A DNA stretch of 64,000 nt from Gracilimonas sediminicola (GTDB taxonomy: Bacteria; Bacteroidota; Rhodothermia; Balneolales; Balneolaceae). Of this stretch, positions 26,231 to 36,996 are shown piece after piece. A model generated the notes under the pieces. The model was not told the origin of the DNA. It ran no database searches and worked only from the letters and a program-made list of their open reading frames with translations. The stretch covers positions 2,111,424-2,175,423 of the forward strand of contig NZ_JANDBC010000001.1 in assembly GCF_024320785.1 (NCBI RefSeq), written 5' to 3'. How positions within the stretch are numbered: position 1 is the stretch's first letter; each line of letters opens with the position of its first letter. The position numbers were made by a program, and so were the translations under genes.

Positions 26231-29200
26231 GTGCAAATGAAAACACGAGATACAAATCATAAAAAATCAATCAATGAGAGAAAGGGATTTACCCGAGGTA
26301 AAAGCTTTAATTACATTTTTTCGGCCATACTAACGCTTCTTATAGTTGCAGCTGCTCCCTATCAGAGTTGGGCACAACAGGGGAGCCTGACGCTGGATGG
26401 CGATGGTGATTATGCCACAGCCGGTGACAGCCCTTCGCTGGATATATCAGGAACCAGTATCACCCTTGAAACATGGGTTAAGCACGACGGAGAAAGCGAT
26501 GACGATGCTTTTTTAATCAATAAGGCTTTAAGTGGCGATGGGTATCGCTTGCAGCTTTATGGTGAAGGGGATGAAACCTATGTTCGGTTCGTGATTGGTG
26601 ATGTAACCAATAACGGCCCGGCAGTTTTTTCAGAAACCGGGGTGCCTGCAAACCGTTGGACTCATATCGCGGCTACGTATGACGGGCAGTTTCTGAAGAT
26701 TTACATCAACGGTGAACTGGATGCCACTTCTCAGGAAGATCGAACAATTGATGCCAACGATGCGAGTCTAACGCTGGGTGCAAATGCATCATTGACCGGT
26801 AATTTTTTAAGCGGTGAGATGGATGGCGTACGAATCTGGAGTACGGTGCGAAGCGCGGCTCAAATCGGAGATGTCTACCTGGAAGAATTGACAGGAAGTG
26901 AGTCCGGGCTTGCAGCTCTGTATCAGTTCTCCTCTTCAAGCGGTGGGAACGTGAGCGACTTGGCAGGTTCAAATACTCTTACATTAACAGGGGATAATGC
27001 AGGTATTGCAAGTCCCGGAGCCGTGCCTATTGCCCCCAATCTTTATACCCATAATGGGAATGGTCAGGCTGAGCTGACCTGGGATGAACGTCTGGGTCCG
27101 AATGATGAAAATCAGGCGTCAAGTTTTAAAGTATATCGTTCTACAGCCCCGGATGGTAGTGACCGGACGGAAGTAGCTACGGTATCTTCAGGAACGACAG
27201 AGTACACCGATTCAGGCTTAAGCAATGGCCAAACCTATTTTTATGAAATCACAGCTATTGACGGTTCAGCCAGCGAAAGTGATTTCTCGAATATGGTAAC
27301 GGCAACGCCCTATGCAACGATGGGTGGAGGAAGCCTGCATCTGACAAAAAATGCATATGGATTGGTTTCAGACCGTCCATCACTGGATATCATTGAAAAG
27401 GAAGTGACCGTACATGCCTGGATTAAACATGACGGGCAAAGTGATGAGAATGCTGTAATTGCTGTAAAAGGCTCGACCGGAGACGGCTATGTACTTCGTT
27501 TGGATGGAGAAGGTCAGGCTCCCAATCTTGCATTTGCTATCGGTGATATCATCAATGGTGGGCCGACCATTGTATCCAACTCGAGTATCCCGGCTAACCA
27601 ATGGACGCATGTAGCCGGAACATATGATGGCAACGATCTCAAAGTTTATATAAACGGAGAGCTTGACAATACCGAACCGGAAGACCGAACTATTGACGGG
27701 AACGACTTCGATCTGTTTATCGGTGCTGATGCGGCTGCTTCCGACCAGTTCTTTAGCGGACATATTGATGAGCTGGGAATTTGGAGCATTGCCCTGCAGC
27801 GTCAGGATATCGAGGACAACTTTAACAAGGAATTCATCGGGAATGAGGAAGGACTTGAACTCTATTATCGCTTTGATGATGCCGGGAATTCAATTGTGAA
27901 AAGTATGGATACCAATCATACCGAAATGGAAAAAGTGCCGGTTAGCGGAACTGTTCAGGTTTTAGCTCCGGGTGTATTCCCTGTGGCACCCTACAGTTAT
28001 GCATTAGCTGATACTACATCAGCGGAGGTTTCTATAACAAACCGGGCATTCAATGTACCGGTCAGCCAAAAAGTTTACCGATCCACCCAACAAAATTTAA
28101 GTGATCGCAGTGAACTGGCTTCAACTTCCACATTCAGTTATGATGATGGTAGCTTGACGGCAGAAAACACTTATTATTACCAGGCAACAGCGATTAATGC
28201 AGACGGTCAGGAAAGTGATTTCAGTCACCCAACACCGGTCAGAGCTTCTGCTTATGAAGCCGGAAACGCACTTAAGCTGGATGGCGATCTCGATTACGTT
28301 CGCCTCGATGATCGTAATTCGTTAGATGGCTATGAACAATTGTATGTTAATTTTGAAGAAACCATGACGGTGGAAGCCTGGGTGAACCATGATGGCAATA
28401 GCGATGAAAATGCGGTTATTGTTCAAAAAGGAGCAACCGGTGATGGATACCGACTGCGCCTTGAAGGTACAGGAAGTTCGGTAGCCGCTTCATTTACGAT
28501 TGGCGATATTACCAATGGCGGGCCGCGGGTTACAACCAATTCCAGCATCCCCGCAAACCAGTGGACACACATTGCGGCTACCTACGATGGAACCGACCTG
28601 AAGATCTATGTAAATGGCTCACTCGATGCCACCGACAGCGAAGACAGAACTATTGATCCAAACCCACAGCCACTTTTAATAGGTGGGCCAAATGCGCTGG
28701 ATGGTAACTTCTACAGTGGAGAATTGGACGATATCCGTATCTGGAATGTAGCACGCACGGAATCCGAAATTGCCGATAATTTCTATAAAGAATTAATGGG
28801 CGACCACGAAGACCTGATTGCTTATTTCCGCTTTGATGAAAACCAGGTGGAAGGTGAAACAGCCGCTTCTGATATCACTTACAGTTCGGCCCGAAGAGCA
28901 ATGAGTGGTACCCTGAGTGGAGATGCTACTTTTGTGAACTCCAATGCATTGAGCAGTCAACCCGTGGTAGTAAATCCGATTTCTGAAATTACCCTGGATG
29001 AAGATTTCGGAACCTTTGTTGCAGCTGATCTGGACACGGTTTTTCAAGACGATGACACGCCAAATCTGAGTTACTCCATTGTTGTGCCATGTCATATTGT
29101 GGAAGCGGAAGTTCAGAATGATACCAGTCTGGTTTTCACTTCTCTCGAAAACATCTTTGGAACCGATACGCTAACCGTGGAAGCAACCGATGGAGCTACA

Positions 29201-29821
29201 ACAGCTCGTCAGTCTTTCATCGTGCACGTGGAGTCAGTGAATGATTTACCGGAGCTGGCCGGGTTTGAAAATGACCTTCAGGTTCCGGTAGACGGAGAAC
29301 TTACAGCTGATATGTTTGCCCGAACTGCAGACGTAGAATCGGCTGATACGGCACTGACTTTTACCTTTGCAGTAGATACATCCGGAATCAACGTTGACTT
29401 TGATGGGCAGATGCTCACGCTATCACCAAATGGTGATTTCGATGGAACAGGGACACTCGATATCGAAGTGACCGATGAGGACGGAGGGGTGACCTCCGTA
29501 ACGGTTGGCGTTCAAATGGTAACTGATACCGACATCACGGATGAGAACGGAGTGCCGGAAGCGTTTGACCTAGCTCACAATTATCCGAACCCGTTCAACC
29601 CAACTACCACCATAAAATATGCACTTCCGGAAGCAGCGGATGTTCAATTGACGGTGTTTAACTCAATCGGACAGAAAGTAGCCGATCTGGTAAATACCCG
29701 ACAGGCTGCCGGTACCCATCAGGTAGATTTTGATGCAAGTCAGCTGCCAAGCGGGATGTATATTTACCGATTGAAAGCCGGAGAATTTGAGCAAATTCGC
29801 AAAATGACGCTGGTGAAATAA
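26231..29821 (+). CDS. Large secreted protein: three LamG domains, FN3-like domains, cadherin-like region and T9SS sorting tail
   Basis: 1196 residues. A long signal segment ends at QSWAQQ (about 50). Three LamG/concanavalin-like domains start near 51, 365 and 677; each has the [16 protein letters not shown] core and a [17 protein letters not shown] ending. FN3-like strands lie between them. From about 912 a cadherin-like stretch is rich in Asp. The tail (from about 1118) contains [17 protein letters not shown] and ends RKMTLVK, the type A sorting signal removed by the type IX secretion system. Likely a cell-surface or released carbohydrate-binding or adhesion protein with no enzymatic domain visible. 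Confidence 0.9.
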   Translation: MQMKTRDTNHKKSINERKGFTRGKSFNYIFSAILTLLIVAAAPYQSWAQQGSLTLDGDGDYATAGDSPSLDISGTSITLETWVKHDGESDDDAFLINKALSGDGYRLQLYGEGDETYVRFVIGDVTNNGPAVFSETGVPANRWTHIAATYDGQFLKIYINGELDATSQEDRTIDANDASLTLGANASLTGNFLSGEMDGVRIWSTVRSAAQIGDVYLEELTGSESGLAALYQFSSSSGGNVSDLAGSNTLTLTGDNAGIASPGAVPIAPNLYTHNGNGQAELTWDERLGPNDENQASSFKVYRSTAPDGSDRTEVATVSSGTTEYTDSGLSNGQTYFYEITAIDGSASESDFSNMVTATPYATMGGGSLHLTKNAYGLVSDRPSLDIIEKEVTVHAWIKHDGQSDENAVIAVKGSTGDGYVLRLDGEGQAPNLAFAIGDIINGGPTIVSNSSIPANQWTHVAGTYDGNDLKVYINGELDNTEPEDRTIDGNDFDLFIGADAAASDQFFSGHIDELGIWSIALQRQDIEDNFNKEFIGNEEGLELYYRFDDAGNSIVKSMDTNHTEMEKVPVSGTVQVLAPGVFPVAPYSYALADTTSAEVSITNRAFNVPVSQKVYRSTQQNLSDRSELASTSTFSYDDGSLTAENTYYYQATAINADGQESDFSHPTPVRASAYEAGNALKLDGDLDYVRLDDRNSLDGYEQLYVNFEETMTVEAWVNHDGNSDENAVIVQKGATGDGYRLRLEGTGSSVAASFTIGDITNGGPRVTTNSSIPANQWTHIAATYDGTDLKIYVNGSLDATDSEDRTIDPNPQPLLIGGPNALDGNFYSGELDDIRIWNVARTESEIADNFYKELMGDHEDLIAYFRFDENQVEGETAASDITYSSARRAMSGTLSGDATFVNSNALSSQPVVVNPISEITLDEDFGTFVAADLDTVFQDDDTPNLSYSIVVPCHIVEAEVQNDTSLVFTSLENIFGTDTLTVEATDGATTARQSFIVHVESVNDLPELAGFENDLQVPVDGELTADMFARTADVESADTALTFTFAVDTSGINVDFDGQMLTLSPNGDFDGTGTLDIEVTDEDGGVTSVTVGVQMVTDTDITDENGVPEAFDLAHNYPNPFNPTTTIKYALPEAADVQLTVFNSIGQKVADLVNTRQAAGTHQVDFDASQLPSGMYIYRLKAGEFEQIRKMTLVK

Positions 29822-29848
29822 ATTCACAATAAAAATCTAATCTCCCTC

Positions 29849-29881
29849 AAAGCGTCTGCTTAACCGGCAGGCGCTTTTTTT
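29849..29881 (+). terminator. Rho-independent terminator after the LamG/T9SS gene
   Basis: AAGCGTCTGC (29850-29859) pairs with GCAGGCGCTT (29867-29876) with one G-T wobble and a 7-nt loop, followed by seven T. Confidence 0.9.
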
Positions 29882-29979
29882 ATGAGAAACAGTTAATTCA
29901 CGATTCTTCAGGAACACTGGTTCAGGAAGTGATGTTAAGCACGAAATTAAATGATCTGAAACGGCTTAATTAAAAATAG

Positions 29980-30690
29980 ATGCCAAATACATCACATATT
30001 CAGTTACAAAACCTGACTAAAAGTTATCAGGAAGGAGATAAAAATCGCTCTGTACTCGACCGGCTGAACCTGTCGGTAAAAGAAGGAGAGATGATAGTGC
30101 TGCTTGGCCGGTCCGGTTCAGGAAAAAGCACCCTTCTCAACATGGTCAGTGGAATCGATAAGCCTGATGAAGGTAAAGTGATAATAGGCGGAACCAATCT
30201 GGCCGGGCTTGGCGAAAAGAACCGGACTCTTTTCAGGCGCAACAATATCGGCTTCGTGTTTCAATCGTTTAACCTGATTTCGACACTCACAGCTCATGAA
30301 AACGTGCTATTGCCCCTGAAGCTGAAAGGAGCAACGGATGACGAAACTTTGAACAAAGCTCAGAAATTTTTAGATAATGTGGGTCTTGGTGACCGGGGCA
30401 ACAGTTATCCTGATCGTCTCTCCGGCGGGGAGCAGCAGCGGGTAGCTATTGCCCGCGCCCTGGCTCACGAACCCATTCTGATTTTAGCTGATGAGCCCAC
30501 CGGCAACCTGGATTACGAAACCGGCCAGCAGATACTGGATATCCTGAATAACCTGGTTCGTAAAAACGGCCGCACCATCATCCTTGCCACTCACGATCGT
30601 GATATCTGTAAAATAGCTGATCGCGTGTTGGAACTTCGGGGTGGGAAATTGCGCGAAGTGGAAGATGCAGCCGAGATGTTGGTGTCATGA
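29980..30690 (+). CDS. ABC transporter ATP-binding protein (LolD/MacB-type)
   Basis: 236 residues, a complete nucleotide-binding domain: Walker A GRSGSGKST (about 43-51), Q-loop FVFQSFNL, signature LSGGEQQRV, Walker B ILILADEPTGNLD, and H-loop ATHDRD. The order and the TGNLD ending place it in the FtsE/LolD/MacB group that drives FtsX-type permeases. It overlaps the downstream permease gene by 4 nt (ATGA), so the pair is translationally coupled. With the third gene it forms an AttEFGH-like set, probably moving lipid or hydrophobic compounds. Confidence 0.9.
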   Translation: MPNTSHIQLQNLTKSYQEGDKNRSVLDRLNLSVKEGEMIVLLGRSGSGKSTLLNMVSGIDKPDEGKVIIGGTNLAGLGEKNRTLFRRNNIGFVFQSFNLISTLTAHENVLLPLKLKGATDDETLNKAQKFLDNVGLGDRGNSYPDRLSGGEQQRVAIARALAHEPILILADEPTGNLDYETGQQILDILNNLVRKNGRTIILATHDRDICKIADRVLELRGGKLREVEDAAEMLVS

Positions 30691-33239
30691 GTAGTTCAAA
30701 GAAATCAAATCTACTGTGGCTGTCCAGCCTTAGGTTTTTATTGCGCCATCCCTGGCATTTTGCGCTTTCTATTTTAGGTGTTGCATTGGGTGTAGCGGTA
30801 GTCGTATCCATCGACCTGTCTAACAGCAGTGCTGAAAAAGCATTTGAACTGTCAACGGCTGCTGTAACGGGTAAGGCTACTCATCAGATTCGCGGGGCTG
30901 CGGAAGATCTTTCAGATCAAACGTATCTGGATGTACGGATCAAAGCCGGAGTCAGAAAATCAGCCCCGGTAATTGAAGGCTATGCTCAGGTAGAAGGGAT
31001 GAACCGAACGTTTCAGGTGCTTGGGGTTGACCCGATTGCTGAGGCTCCGTTCCGCGATTATGCAAGCCAGCAGGCCGGCATCGAATTATCCGAGTTTATA
31101 AGTGGCGCTAACACAGGGCTGGTTGTGCAGCAAGTGGCGGAACAATTGAATATAGAAGTCGGTGATTCAATCCGTGTTTTTGTAGGAGGCCGGCCATTTG
31201 ATGTTCAGTTAATCGGATTGATTGAGGCAGAAGATGACCGCAGCCAGCAGGCCTTGGAAAGTCTGTTGGTTGTAGATATAAGCACGGCTCAGCGCTTGTT
31301 TGATATGCCGGGTAGCCTAACCCGAATTGATCTGATTCTCCCTCAGAATGAACAAGAAGCGATAAAAGATAGCCTTCAGGCTGTATTACCTGAGGGAGCC
31401 TCAATTGTACGTTCAGAATCCCGAACGGAAACTGTGGAGCAAATGACCCGGGCTTTTGAGTTCAACTTGCAGGCCCTGAGTATGCTCGCCCTGCTGGTGG
31501 GGATGTTTCTGATTTATAATACCATGACCTTTTCGGTAGTACAGCGTCGTCCTTTAATCGGCCGACTTCGTGCATTGGGGGTAACTAAATCTGAAATCTT
31601 AACCACCGTACTCAAAGAGGCATTACTCATTGGCTTTCTGGGAACCGTAGTAGGAATTGTGGCGGGGATATTCCTGGCGCAGGTATTGGTGAAACTGGTT
31701 ACTCAATCTATTAACGATTTATATTTTGTATTGTCCGTACAGGAATTGTCTATTGGGTTGTTCCCGCTGGTAAAAGGAGTGGTGCTTGGATTAGGAGCCA
31801 CAATGATTGCCGCATTCTGGCCGGCAAGAGAGGCTTCGGAAGCTGAAGTATCCACAGTGTTGAGGCGATCTTCCAATGAGTCAAAAATTTCGTCCCGGAT
31901 ATTTCCTATTGCATTATTAGGAGTGATGATTGGCTCCGGTGGAGGATTAATCCTCCTGATTCCAAATGGAGGGATAGCAGCCGGCTATTCTTCTCTGCTT
32001 TTTATGATTGTAGGGTTTTCACTGCTTGTCCCACTGATTATCGTTGGGTTAGCAAAACTGCTGCGTCCGATTCTTGGAAGCATAAGCGGGTTGATCGGGA
32101 AGATGGCAGTACGTGGTGTAGTTACCGAACTGAGCCGGACATCGGTAGCCATAGCTGCGTTAGTGGTTGCCGTAGCGGCAACCGTTGGGGTTGGGGTGAT
32201 GGTGGACAGTTTCAGAACCACCGTTGTTTCCTGGCTGGAGGCTCAGCTTCAGGCCGATGTATATGTACAGCCGCCCAGCTCGGTAGCCCGGAAAGCCGAT
32301 GCCACACTGGAGCCTAAATTAGTAGATCTGCTCCGCGAAACAGAAGGAGTTGGAGATGCCAGCACCGTCCGAAGTGTTGAAGTTCGCACCAATAATGGAA
32401 CTGATAATTTGGTAGCAATAGATCAGGGAGAAAAAGCAAGGCAAGCTTATCAGCTAAAGTCAGGTGCTAATGATTTTTGGCAGCAGTTCACTCAGGAAAA
32501 CATCGTGATGGTTTCTGAAGTATATGCCTATCGGAATAGCGTAAACCTTGGAGACACGCTGACGATTGAGACCGATGCAGGAAATCAGCACTTCGCGGTT
32601 CAGGCCATAAATTTTGACTACGCCTCAGACATTGGCACAATCACAATAAGCCGAAATATCTATAACCAATTCTTCGATGACGATGCCGTCTCAGGCTTGG
32701 CATTGTATGCAGAATCGGGAGTGGAAATAGAGGCTTTAGTAGAGAGGTTGAGAGAGAATTCCGCCGGCATGCAGGAAGTTTTTATACGTTCCAATAAAGG
32801 ATTGAGAGAAGCTTCCATCGAAATTTTTGATCGAACATTCACAGTAACGATTGTCCTCAGAATGCTGGCTATTTTGGTAGCTTTTATCGGAGTTTTATCA
32901 GCATTGATGGCACTTCAACTGGAGCGTTCACGAGAACTGGCTGTATTGAGGGCCAACGGAATGACGCCCGGGCAGCTGTGGAACTATGTGGTGACCCAAA
33001 CCGGTGTGATGGGAATAATGGCGGGGTTGCTGTCAGTGCCACTTGGTATCCTCATGGCCTATGTGTTGGTATATGTAATTAACCTTCGCTCTTTTGGCTG
33101 GACGCTCCAGTTCATGATTACCCCAGAAGTTTTGATCCAGGCTGTTGGTCTTGCTGTGGTAGCGGCTTTGCTGGCAGGAATTTATCCATCCTGGAAAATG
33201 GCACAGGCAAATCCTGCAGATGCTCTCAGAAATGATTAA
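30687..33239 (+). CDS. FtsX-like ABC permease with two permease modules
   Basis: 850 residues. The plan is: N-terminal TM (about 21-42), a MacB-type periplasmic domain, three TMs (about 255-380), two central TMs (about 410-455), a further TM (about 490-510), a second periplasmic domain and three C-terminal TMs. GRLRALGVTKSEI and ELAVLRANGMTPGQLWNYV are the typical FtsX coupling motifs, one per module. This double form is like AttF/AttG or LolCE joined in one chain. It depends on the upstream ATPase. Twelve bases separate it from the lipocalin-like gene. Confidence 0.85.
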   Translation: MSSSKKSNLLWLSSLRFLLRHPWHFALSILGVALGVAVVVSIDLSNSSAEKAFELSTAAVTGKATHQIRGAAEDLSDQTYLDVRIKAGVRKSAPVIEGYAQVEGMNRTFQVLGVDPIAEAPFRDYASQQAGIELSEFISGANTGLVVQQVAEQLNIEVGDSIRVFVGGRPFDVQLIGLIEAEDDRSQQALESLLVVDISTAQRLFDMPGSLTRIDLILPQNEQEAIKDSLQAVLPEGASIVRSESRTETVEQMTRAFEFNLQALSMLALLVGMFLIYNTMTFSVVQRRPLIGRLRALGVTKSEILTTVLKEALLIGFLGTVVGIVAGIFLAQVLVKLVTQSINDLYFVLSVQELSIGLFPLVKGVVLGLGATMIAAFWPAREASEAEVSTVLRRSSNESKISSRIFPIALLGVMIGSGGGLILLIPNGGIAAGYSSLLFMIVGFSLLVPLIIVGLAKLLRPILGSISGLIGKMAVRGVVTELSRTSVAIAALVVAVAATVGVGVMVDSFRTTVVSWLEAQLQADVYVQPPSSVARKADATLEPKLVDLLRETEGVGDASTVRSVEVRTNNGTDNLVAIDQGEKARQAYQLKSGANDFWQQFTQENIVMVSEVYAYRNSVNLGDTLTIETDAGNQHFAVQAINFDYASDIGTITISRNIYNQFFDDDAVSGLALYAESGVEIEALVERLRENSAGMQEVFIRSNKGLREASIEIFDRTFTVTIVLRMLAILVAFIGVLSALMALQLERSRELAVLRANGMTPGQLWNYVVTQTGVMGIMAGLLSVPLGILMAYVLVYVINLRSFGWTLQFMITPEVLIQAVGLAVVAALLAGIYPSWKMAQANPADALRND

Positions 33240-33251
33240 CAAAGAATAGTT

Positions 33252-34430
33252 ATGAAGAAAATTATTTGGATAGCAGCAATAGCGATACTTCTTGCCGGTG
33301 GTAGCTTTTACTTTTTATCTCAGGATGATAAAGAGATTACCGCCTCCGTCTCGGTTGCAGAAGCCATGGGAGGTGGAAATGAGGAAGGATACCTGAGAGC
33401 TACCGGTCCCAGGGAGTTTATTTTTCCGGATGATCATGGCCCGCATCCGGGTTACCGCACCGAGTGGTGGTATTACACCGGTAACGTATTCACGGAAGAA
33501 GGCCGGCAGTTTGGCTACCAGTTTACCATCTTCAGGAGCCAGCTTAACCCGCCCGATAGCAGTGAGGCAGGAGCCGCTCAGGGCGAGGATTGGAACACGG
33601 ATCAGCTTTATCTGGGCCACTTTGCCATTTCGGATGTACAAAATGAAAATCATGTTTTTGATGAGCGATATAGTCGTGGTGCAGCGGGTTTAGCCGGCGC
33701 TCAAGTCGATCCATTCGAAATTTGGCTGGAGGACTGGCAAATTACCCGTGAGAACGAAGAAGGTAGTGACGAAAAGAATTTCCCGACTCGTATTAAGGGT
33801 ACTATGGAAGATGGTTCAGCAATTAACCTGGTTGTGACACCGACCAAACCACTGACTCTTCAGGGAGAGAAAGGGTACGACAAGAAGGGACCCGGTGATG
33901 GAAATGCATCTTATTATTTGTCCTTTACCCGGATGGATGCCCGTGGAACCATCACCATGAATGGCACAGAGTATGATGTAAAAGGGCAAAGCTGGATGGA
34001 TCACGAGTGGAGTACTTCAGCTTTGGGAGAAGATCAGGAAGGCTGGGACTGGTTCTCTATTCAACTTTCAAACGGCTATGATTTGATGTATTACCAGCTG
34101 CGCAATGCCGATGGCTCGGTGAGTACATTTACCACCGGCTCGCTGATTGATCCCGAGGGAAATAAGACCGCCATCAATCCGGGGGAAGTAAATCTGGAAG
34201 TATTGGACCAATGGGAAAGTCCGCACAGCGGAGCTGAGTATCCTTCTGAATGGGTGCTGGAAATACCGCGAGAAAATCTTCGGCTTGAATTGGCAACGCT
34301 CTTCGACGATCAGGAAATGGATGTTTCGGTGCGATACTATGAAGGGACTCTATCAGTAAACGGCGCTATGAACGGGGAAGAGGTAAGCGGACAGGGGTAT
34401 ATTGAGATGACGGGGTATGGGGAAGATTAG
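33252..34430 (+). CDS. CrtC/AttH-like lipocalin-fold protein
   Basis: 392 residues. An N-terminal TM/signal anchor (about 4-23) is followed by the family hallmark HPGYRTEWWYYTGNV, then QFGYQFTIFR, YLGHFAISD, YYLSFTRM and GQSWMDHEWST. These are shared by AttH and carotenoid 1,2-hydratase (CrtC) proteins, two linked lipocalin-like barrels. The gene directly follows the ABC ATPase and FtsX permease, the order seen in attEFGH-type operons, so a carrier or hydrolase role for a hydrophobic substrate outside the inner membrane is likely. Carotenoid hydratase activity is possible but has no support from neighbours. Confidence 0.85.
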   Translation: MKKIIWIAAIAILLAGGSFYFLSQDDKEITASVSVAEAMGGGNEEGYLRATGPREFIFPDDHGPHPGYRTEWWYYTGNVFTEEGRQFGYQFTIFRSQLNPPDSSEAGAAQGEDWNTDQLYLGHFAISDVQNENHVFDERYSRGAAGLAGAQVDPFEIWLEDWQITRENEEGSDEKNFPTRIKGTMEDGSAINLVVTPTKPLTLQGEKGYDKKGPGDGNASYYLSFTRMDARGTITMNGTEYDVKGQSWMDHEWSTSALGEDQEGWDWFSIQLSNGYDLMYYQLRNADGSVSTFTTGSLIDPEGNKTAINPGEVNLEVLDQWESPHSGAEYPSEWVLEIPRENLRLELATLFDDQEMDVSVRYYEGTLSVNGAMNGEEVSGQGYIEMTGYGED

Positions 34431-34440
34431 GGGTTAAATT

Positions 34441-34501
34441 CCAATGACCAGTGACCAGTGACCAGTGACCAATGACCAATGACCAATGACCAATGACCAG
34501 T
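34441..34501. repeat. Heptamer tandem array (GACCART)x8
   Basis: CCAAT then eight units of GACCAGT or GACCAAT (34446-34501). Units are ordered G,G,G,A,A,A,A,G at the variable base. In the gap after the AttH-like gene. Confidence 0.95.
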
Positions 34502-34533
34502 GAAGAATGTCGAATTCTAAATATGAATTGAAA

Positions 34534-34568
34534 ATTTGGAGCTTGGAGCTTGGAACTTGGAACTTGGA
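34534..34568. repeat. Second heptamer array (RCTTGGA)x4 plus flank
   Basis: ATTTGGA, GCTTGGA twice, ACTTGGA twice (34534-34568). Same 7-nt period as the array 33 nt before it. The complementary word GCTCCAAG recurs near 56086. Confidence 0.85.
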
Positions 34569-34661
34569 ATTTTAAAACTTTACCCCAGTATTAAATTTTA
34601 GAAAACCCATTGTTTAGGTGGCATAAAATGGTGAACTTCACACCCGCAAATAAAAGCATAC

Positions 34662-35012
34662 ATGAGTTTAGAAATGGCTGATATTAAAACACTGACAAAA
34701 AAGGACTTGAAATTTCTGATCGAGCTGGAAGAATTACTGTACGACAGAAAGTCTGAAATGCCGGATGGTTCCTATACCACCTCCATGTATAAAAAAGGCA
34801 TTGATAAAATTGCCCAGAAAGTAGGAGAGGAAGCCGTTGAAACCGTTATCGCTTCAAAAAATACTAAGGATAAAGAGACGATAAACGAAGCAGCTGATCT
34901 GATTTTTCACCTTATGCTATTACTTGCCGAAAAAGAAATTCCTCTTCATAAAGTCATTAAAAAACTTCGCAAGCGCCACGACAAAGGCTCTCACAAGCAT
35001 ATCGGAGAGTAA
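34662..35012 (+). CDS. hisE: Phosphoribosyl-ATP pyrophosphatase
   Basis: 116 residues. It removes pyrophosphate from PR-ATP, the second step of histidine synthesis. The family pattern is clear: LEELLYDRKSEMPDGSYTTSMYKKGIDKIAQKVGEEAVETVIASK, with the acidic EEAVE and EAADLIFHLMLLLAE that bind magnesium. It is a stand-alone HisE rather than the fused HisIE common in Bacteroidota, so hisI must be elsewhere. The likely true start is either ATG 34662 or the Met five codons in. It is alone, not in a his operon. Confidence 0.9.
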   Translation: MSLEMADIKTLTKKDLKFLIELEELLYDRKSEMPDGSYTTSMYKKGIDKIAQKVGEEAVETVIASKNTKDKETINEAADLIFHLMLLLAEKEIPLHKVIKKLRKRHDKGSHKHIGE

Positions 35013-35185
35013 TTTCTGTAATCGTTAGCCGTTAACCGGCTGAATTTATTGGCAGAGAGCGCTCCATTTTTTAGTGAACGCAAATAGGGATTAATTAAAT
35101 ACGATTTCCCGGATAACGAAATTTTAACAGCTCCTGCCTTCTTTGTATCTTTATTGATTAAAGTGAGACGCACCGAATTCCGCAC

Positions 35186-36991
35186 ATGAATAACATTCGA
35201 AACTTTTGCATCATTGCCCATATTGACCATGGGAAATCAACCTTAGCAGACCGACTCCTTCAGCTTACCGGCGCCATCAGCGAGCGGGAGATGAAAGAGC
35301 AAATGCTGGATGACATGGATTTGGAGCGCGAGCGTGGCATCACTATTAAAAGTCACGCCATCCGAATGGATTACAAAAGTCCGGATGGTAACGACTATAT
35401 CTTCAACCTGATTGACACCCCCGGCCACGTTGATTTTGCTTATGAAGTATCCCGTGCTCTAAAAGCATGTGAAGGTGCTATTCTCGTTGTTGATGCCGCT
35501 CAGGGAATTGAAGCCCAAACCATTTCAAACTTATACCAGGCAATCGATCAGGATCTGGAAATCATTCCGGTGTTGAATAAAATTGATCTGCCCGGAGCTG
35601 ATCCTGAAGGTGTGGGGCAGCAGATTGTGGATATGATCGGGTGTGAATATGAGGACATTCTTCATGTTTCAGGGAAAACCGGAGAAGGAGTGGATGCGCT
35701 TCTTGAGGAGATTGTAAAGAAAGTGCCGGGTCCCAAAAGAGAAGAAGAAAAACCGCTGCGGGCACTTATTTTTGATTCCGTTTTTAATACCTATCGTGGT
35801 TCGGTGGCATATGTTAGGGTGATGGAAGGTGTGCTTCGAAAAGGGGATCTTTTTAAATTCATGTCTAACCATGAGGAGTATAATGCCGAAGAGATCGGCT
35901 ACCTGAAAATGAAGCAGGAGCCCACCAAAGAATTGCATGCCGGGGAAGTAGGCTATGTGATTGGTAGTGTGAAATCACTGCAGGATGTTCGCGTAGGTGA
36001 TACCATTACCAAAGTAGATAATCCCGCCAAAGAACCCATTCCGGGTTACCAGGAAGCAAAACCCATGGTGTTCAGTGGAATTTTTCCGACGGACTCCGAT
36101 GACTTTGAAGACCTTCGCGCTGCCCTTGAAAAGCTTCAGTTGAACGATGCTTCCCTGACTTATGAACCGGAAACGTCCAAAGCTCTGGGTTTTGGGTTTC
36201 GGGCCGGATTCCTCGGACTTCTGCATATGGAAATTGTGCAGGAACGCCTCGATCGTGAGTTCGATATCGATATCATCACCACGGTTCCCAACGTGCAGTA
36301 CGAAGTGGAGCTGGTTGAAAGCGGTGACCGGATTGAGGTAGATAACCCAAGCCAGATGCCCGGTGCCGGCGATATCGAAGCTATTTATGAGCCGTACATT
36401 AAGGCGAGTATCATTACCCCGGCTGATTACATCGGCCCGATTATGAAGCTGTGCCAGGAGCGGCGGGGGATTTACGTAAACCAGCTGTTTATGCAAAATA
36501 ATCGGGTGGAAATTACGTATGAACTGCCAATGGCCGAGGTTGTTTTTGATTTCTATGACCGGTTAAAATCCGGAACCCGCGGATATGCCTCTCTGGATTA
36601 CGAATTTATCGAATACCGAAAAGGTGATCTTGTGCGTTTGGACATCATGCTGAACGGCGACCAGGTAGATGCATTGTCAAGCATCACCCACCGCGATAAG
36701 GCCTATTACCTCGGACGTAAAGTTTGTGGGAAATTAAAGGAACTTATTCCTCAGCAACAGTTTGAAGTAGCTGTACAGGCGGCTATCGGAAACCGGGTGA
36801 TTGCCCGTGATACCGTTCGCGCGATGCGTAAAGACGTTACCGCGAAATGTTACGGTGGCGATATCTCCCGTAAACGAAAGCTGCTTGAAAAACAGAAAGA
36901 AGGTAAAAAACGAATGAAACAGGTAGGTACGGTTGAAATACCTCAGGAAGCATTCCTCGCCGTGCTATCTATGGACGAAGACGACAGATAG
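35186..36991 (+). CDS. lepA: Elongation factor 4 (back-translocase GTPase)
   Basis: 601 residues, exact family size. G1 AHIDHGKST (about 10-18), G2 region RERGITIK, G3 DTPGHVDF, G4 NKIDLPGA are all present, then EF-G-like domains and the LepA-specific C-terminal domain with [33 protein letters not shown]. It binds ribosomes at the inner membrane side and acts on stalled or mistranslocated complexes. Five bases separate it from the next gene, and lepB follows that, so lepA-x-lepB form a likely operon, as in many bacteria. Confidence 0.97.
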   Translation: MNNIRNFCIIAHIDHGKSTLADRLLQLTGAISEREMKEQMLDDMDLERERGITIKSHAIRMDYKSPDGNDYIFNLIDTPGHVDFAYEVSRALKACEGAILVVDAAQGIEAQTISNLYQAIDQDLEIIPVLNKIDLPGADPEGVGQQIVDMIGCEYEDILHVSGKTGEGVDALLEEIVKKVPGPKREEEKPLRALIFDSVFNTYRGSVAYVRVMEGVLRKGDLFKFMSNHEEYNAEEIGYLKMKQEPTKELHAGEVGYVIGSVKSLQDVRVGDTITKVDNPAKEPIPGYQEAKPMVFSGIFPTDSDDFEDLRAALEKLQLNDASLTYEPETSKALGFGFRAGFLGLLHMEIVQERLDREFDIDIITTVPNVQYEVELVESGDRIEVDNPSQMPGAGDIEAIYEPYIKASIITPADYIGPIMKLCQERRGIYVNQLFMQNNRVEITYELPMAEVVFDFYDRLKSGTRGYASLDYEFIEYRKGDLVRLDIMLNGDQVDALSSITHRDKAYYLGRKVCGKLKELIPQQQFEVAVQAAIGNRVIARDTVRAMRKDVTAKCYGGDISRKRKLLEKQKEGKKRMKQVGTVEIPQEAFLAVLSMDEDDR

Positions 36992-36996
36992 GTTTT

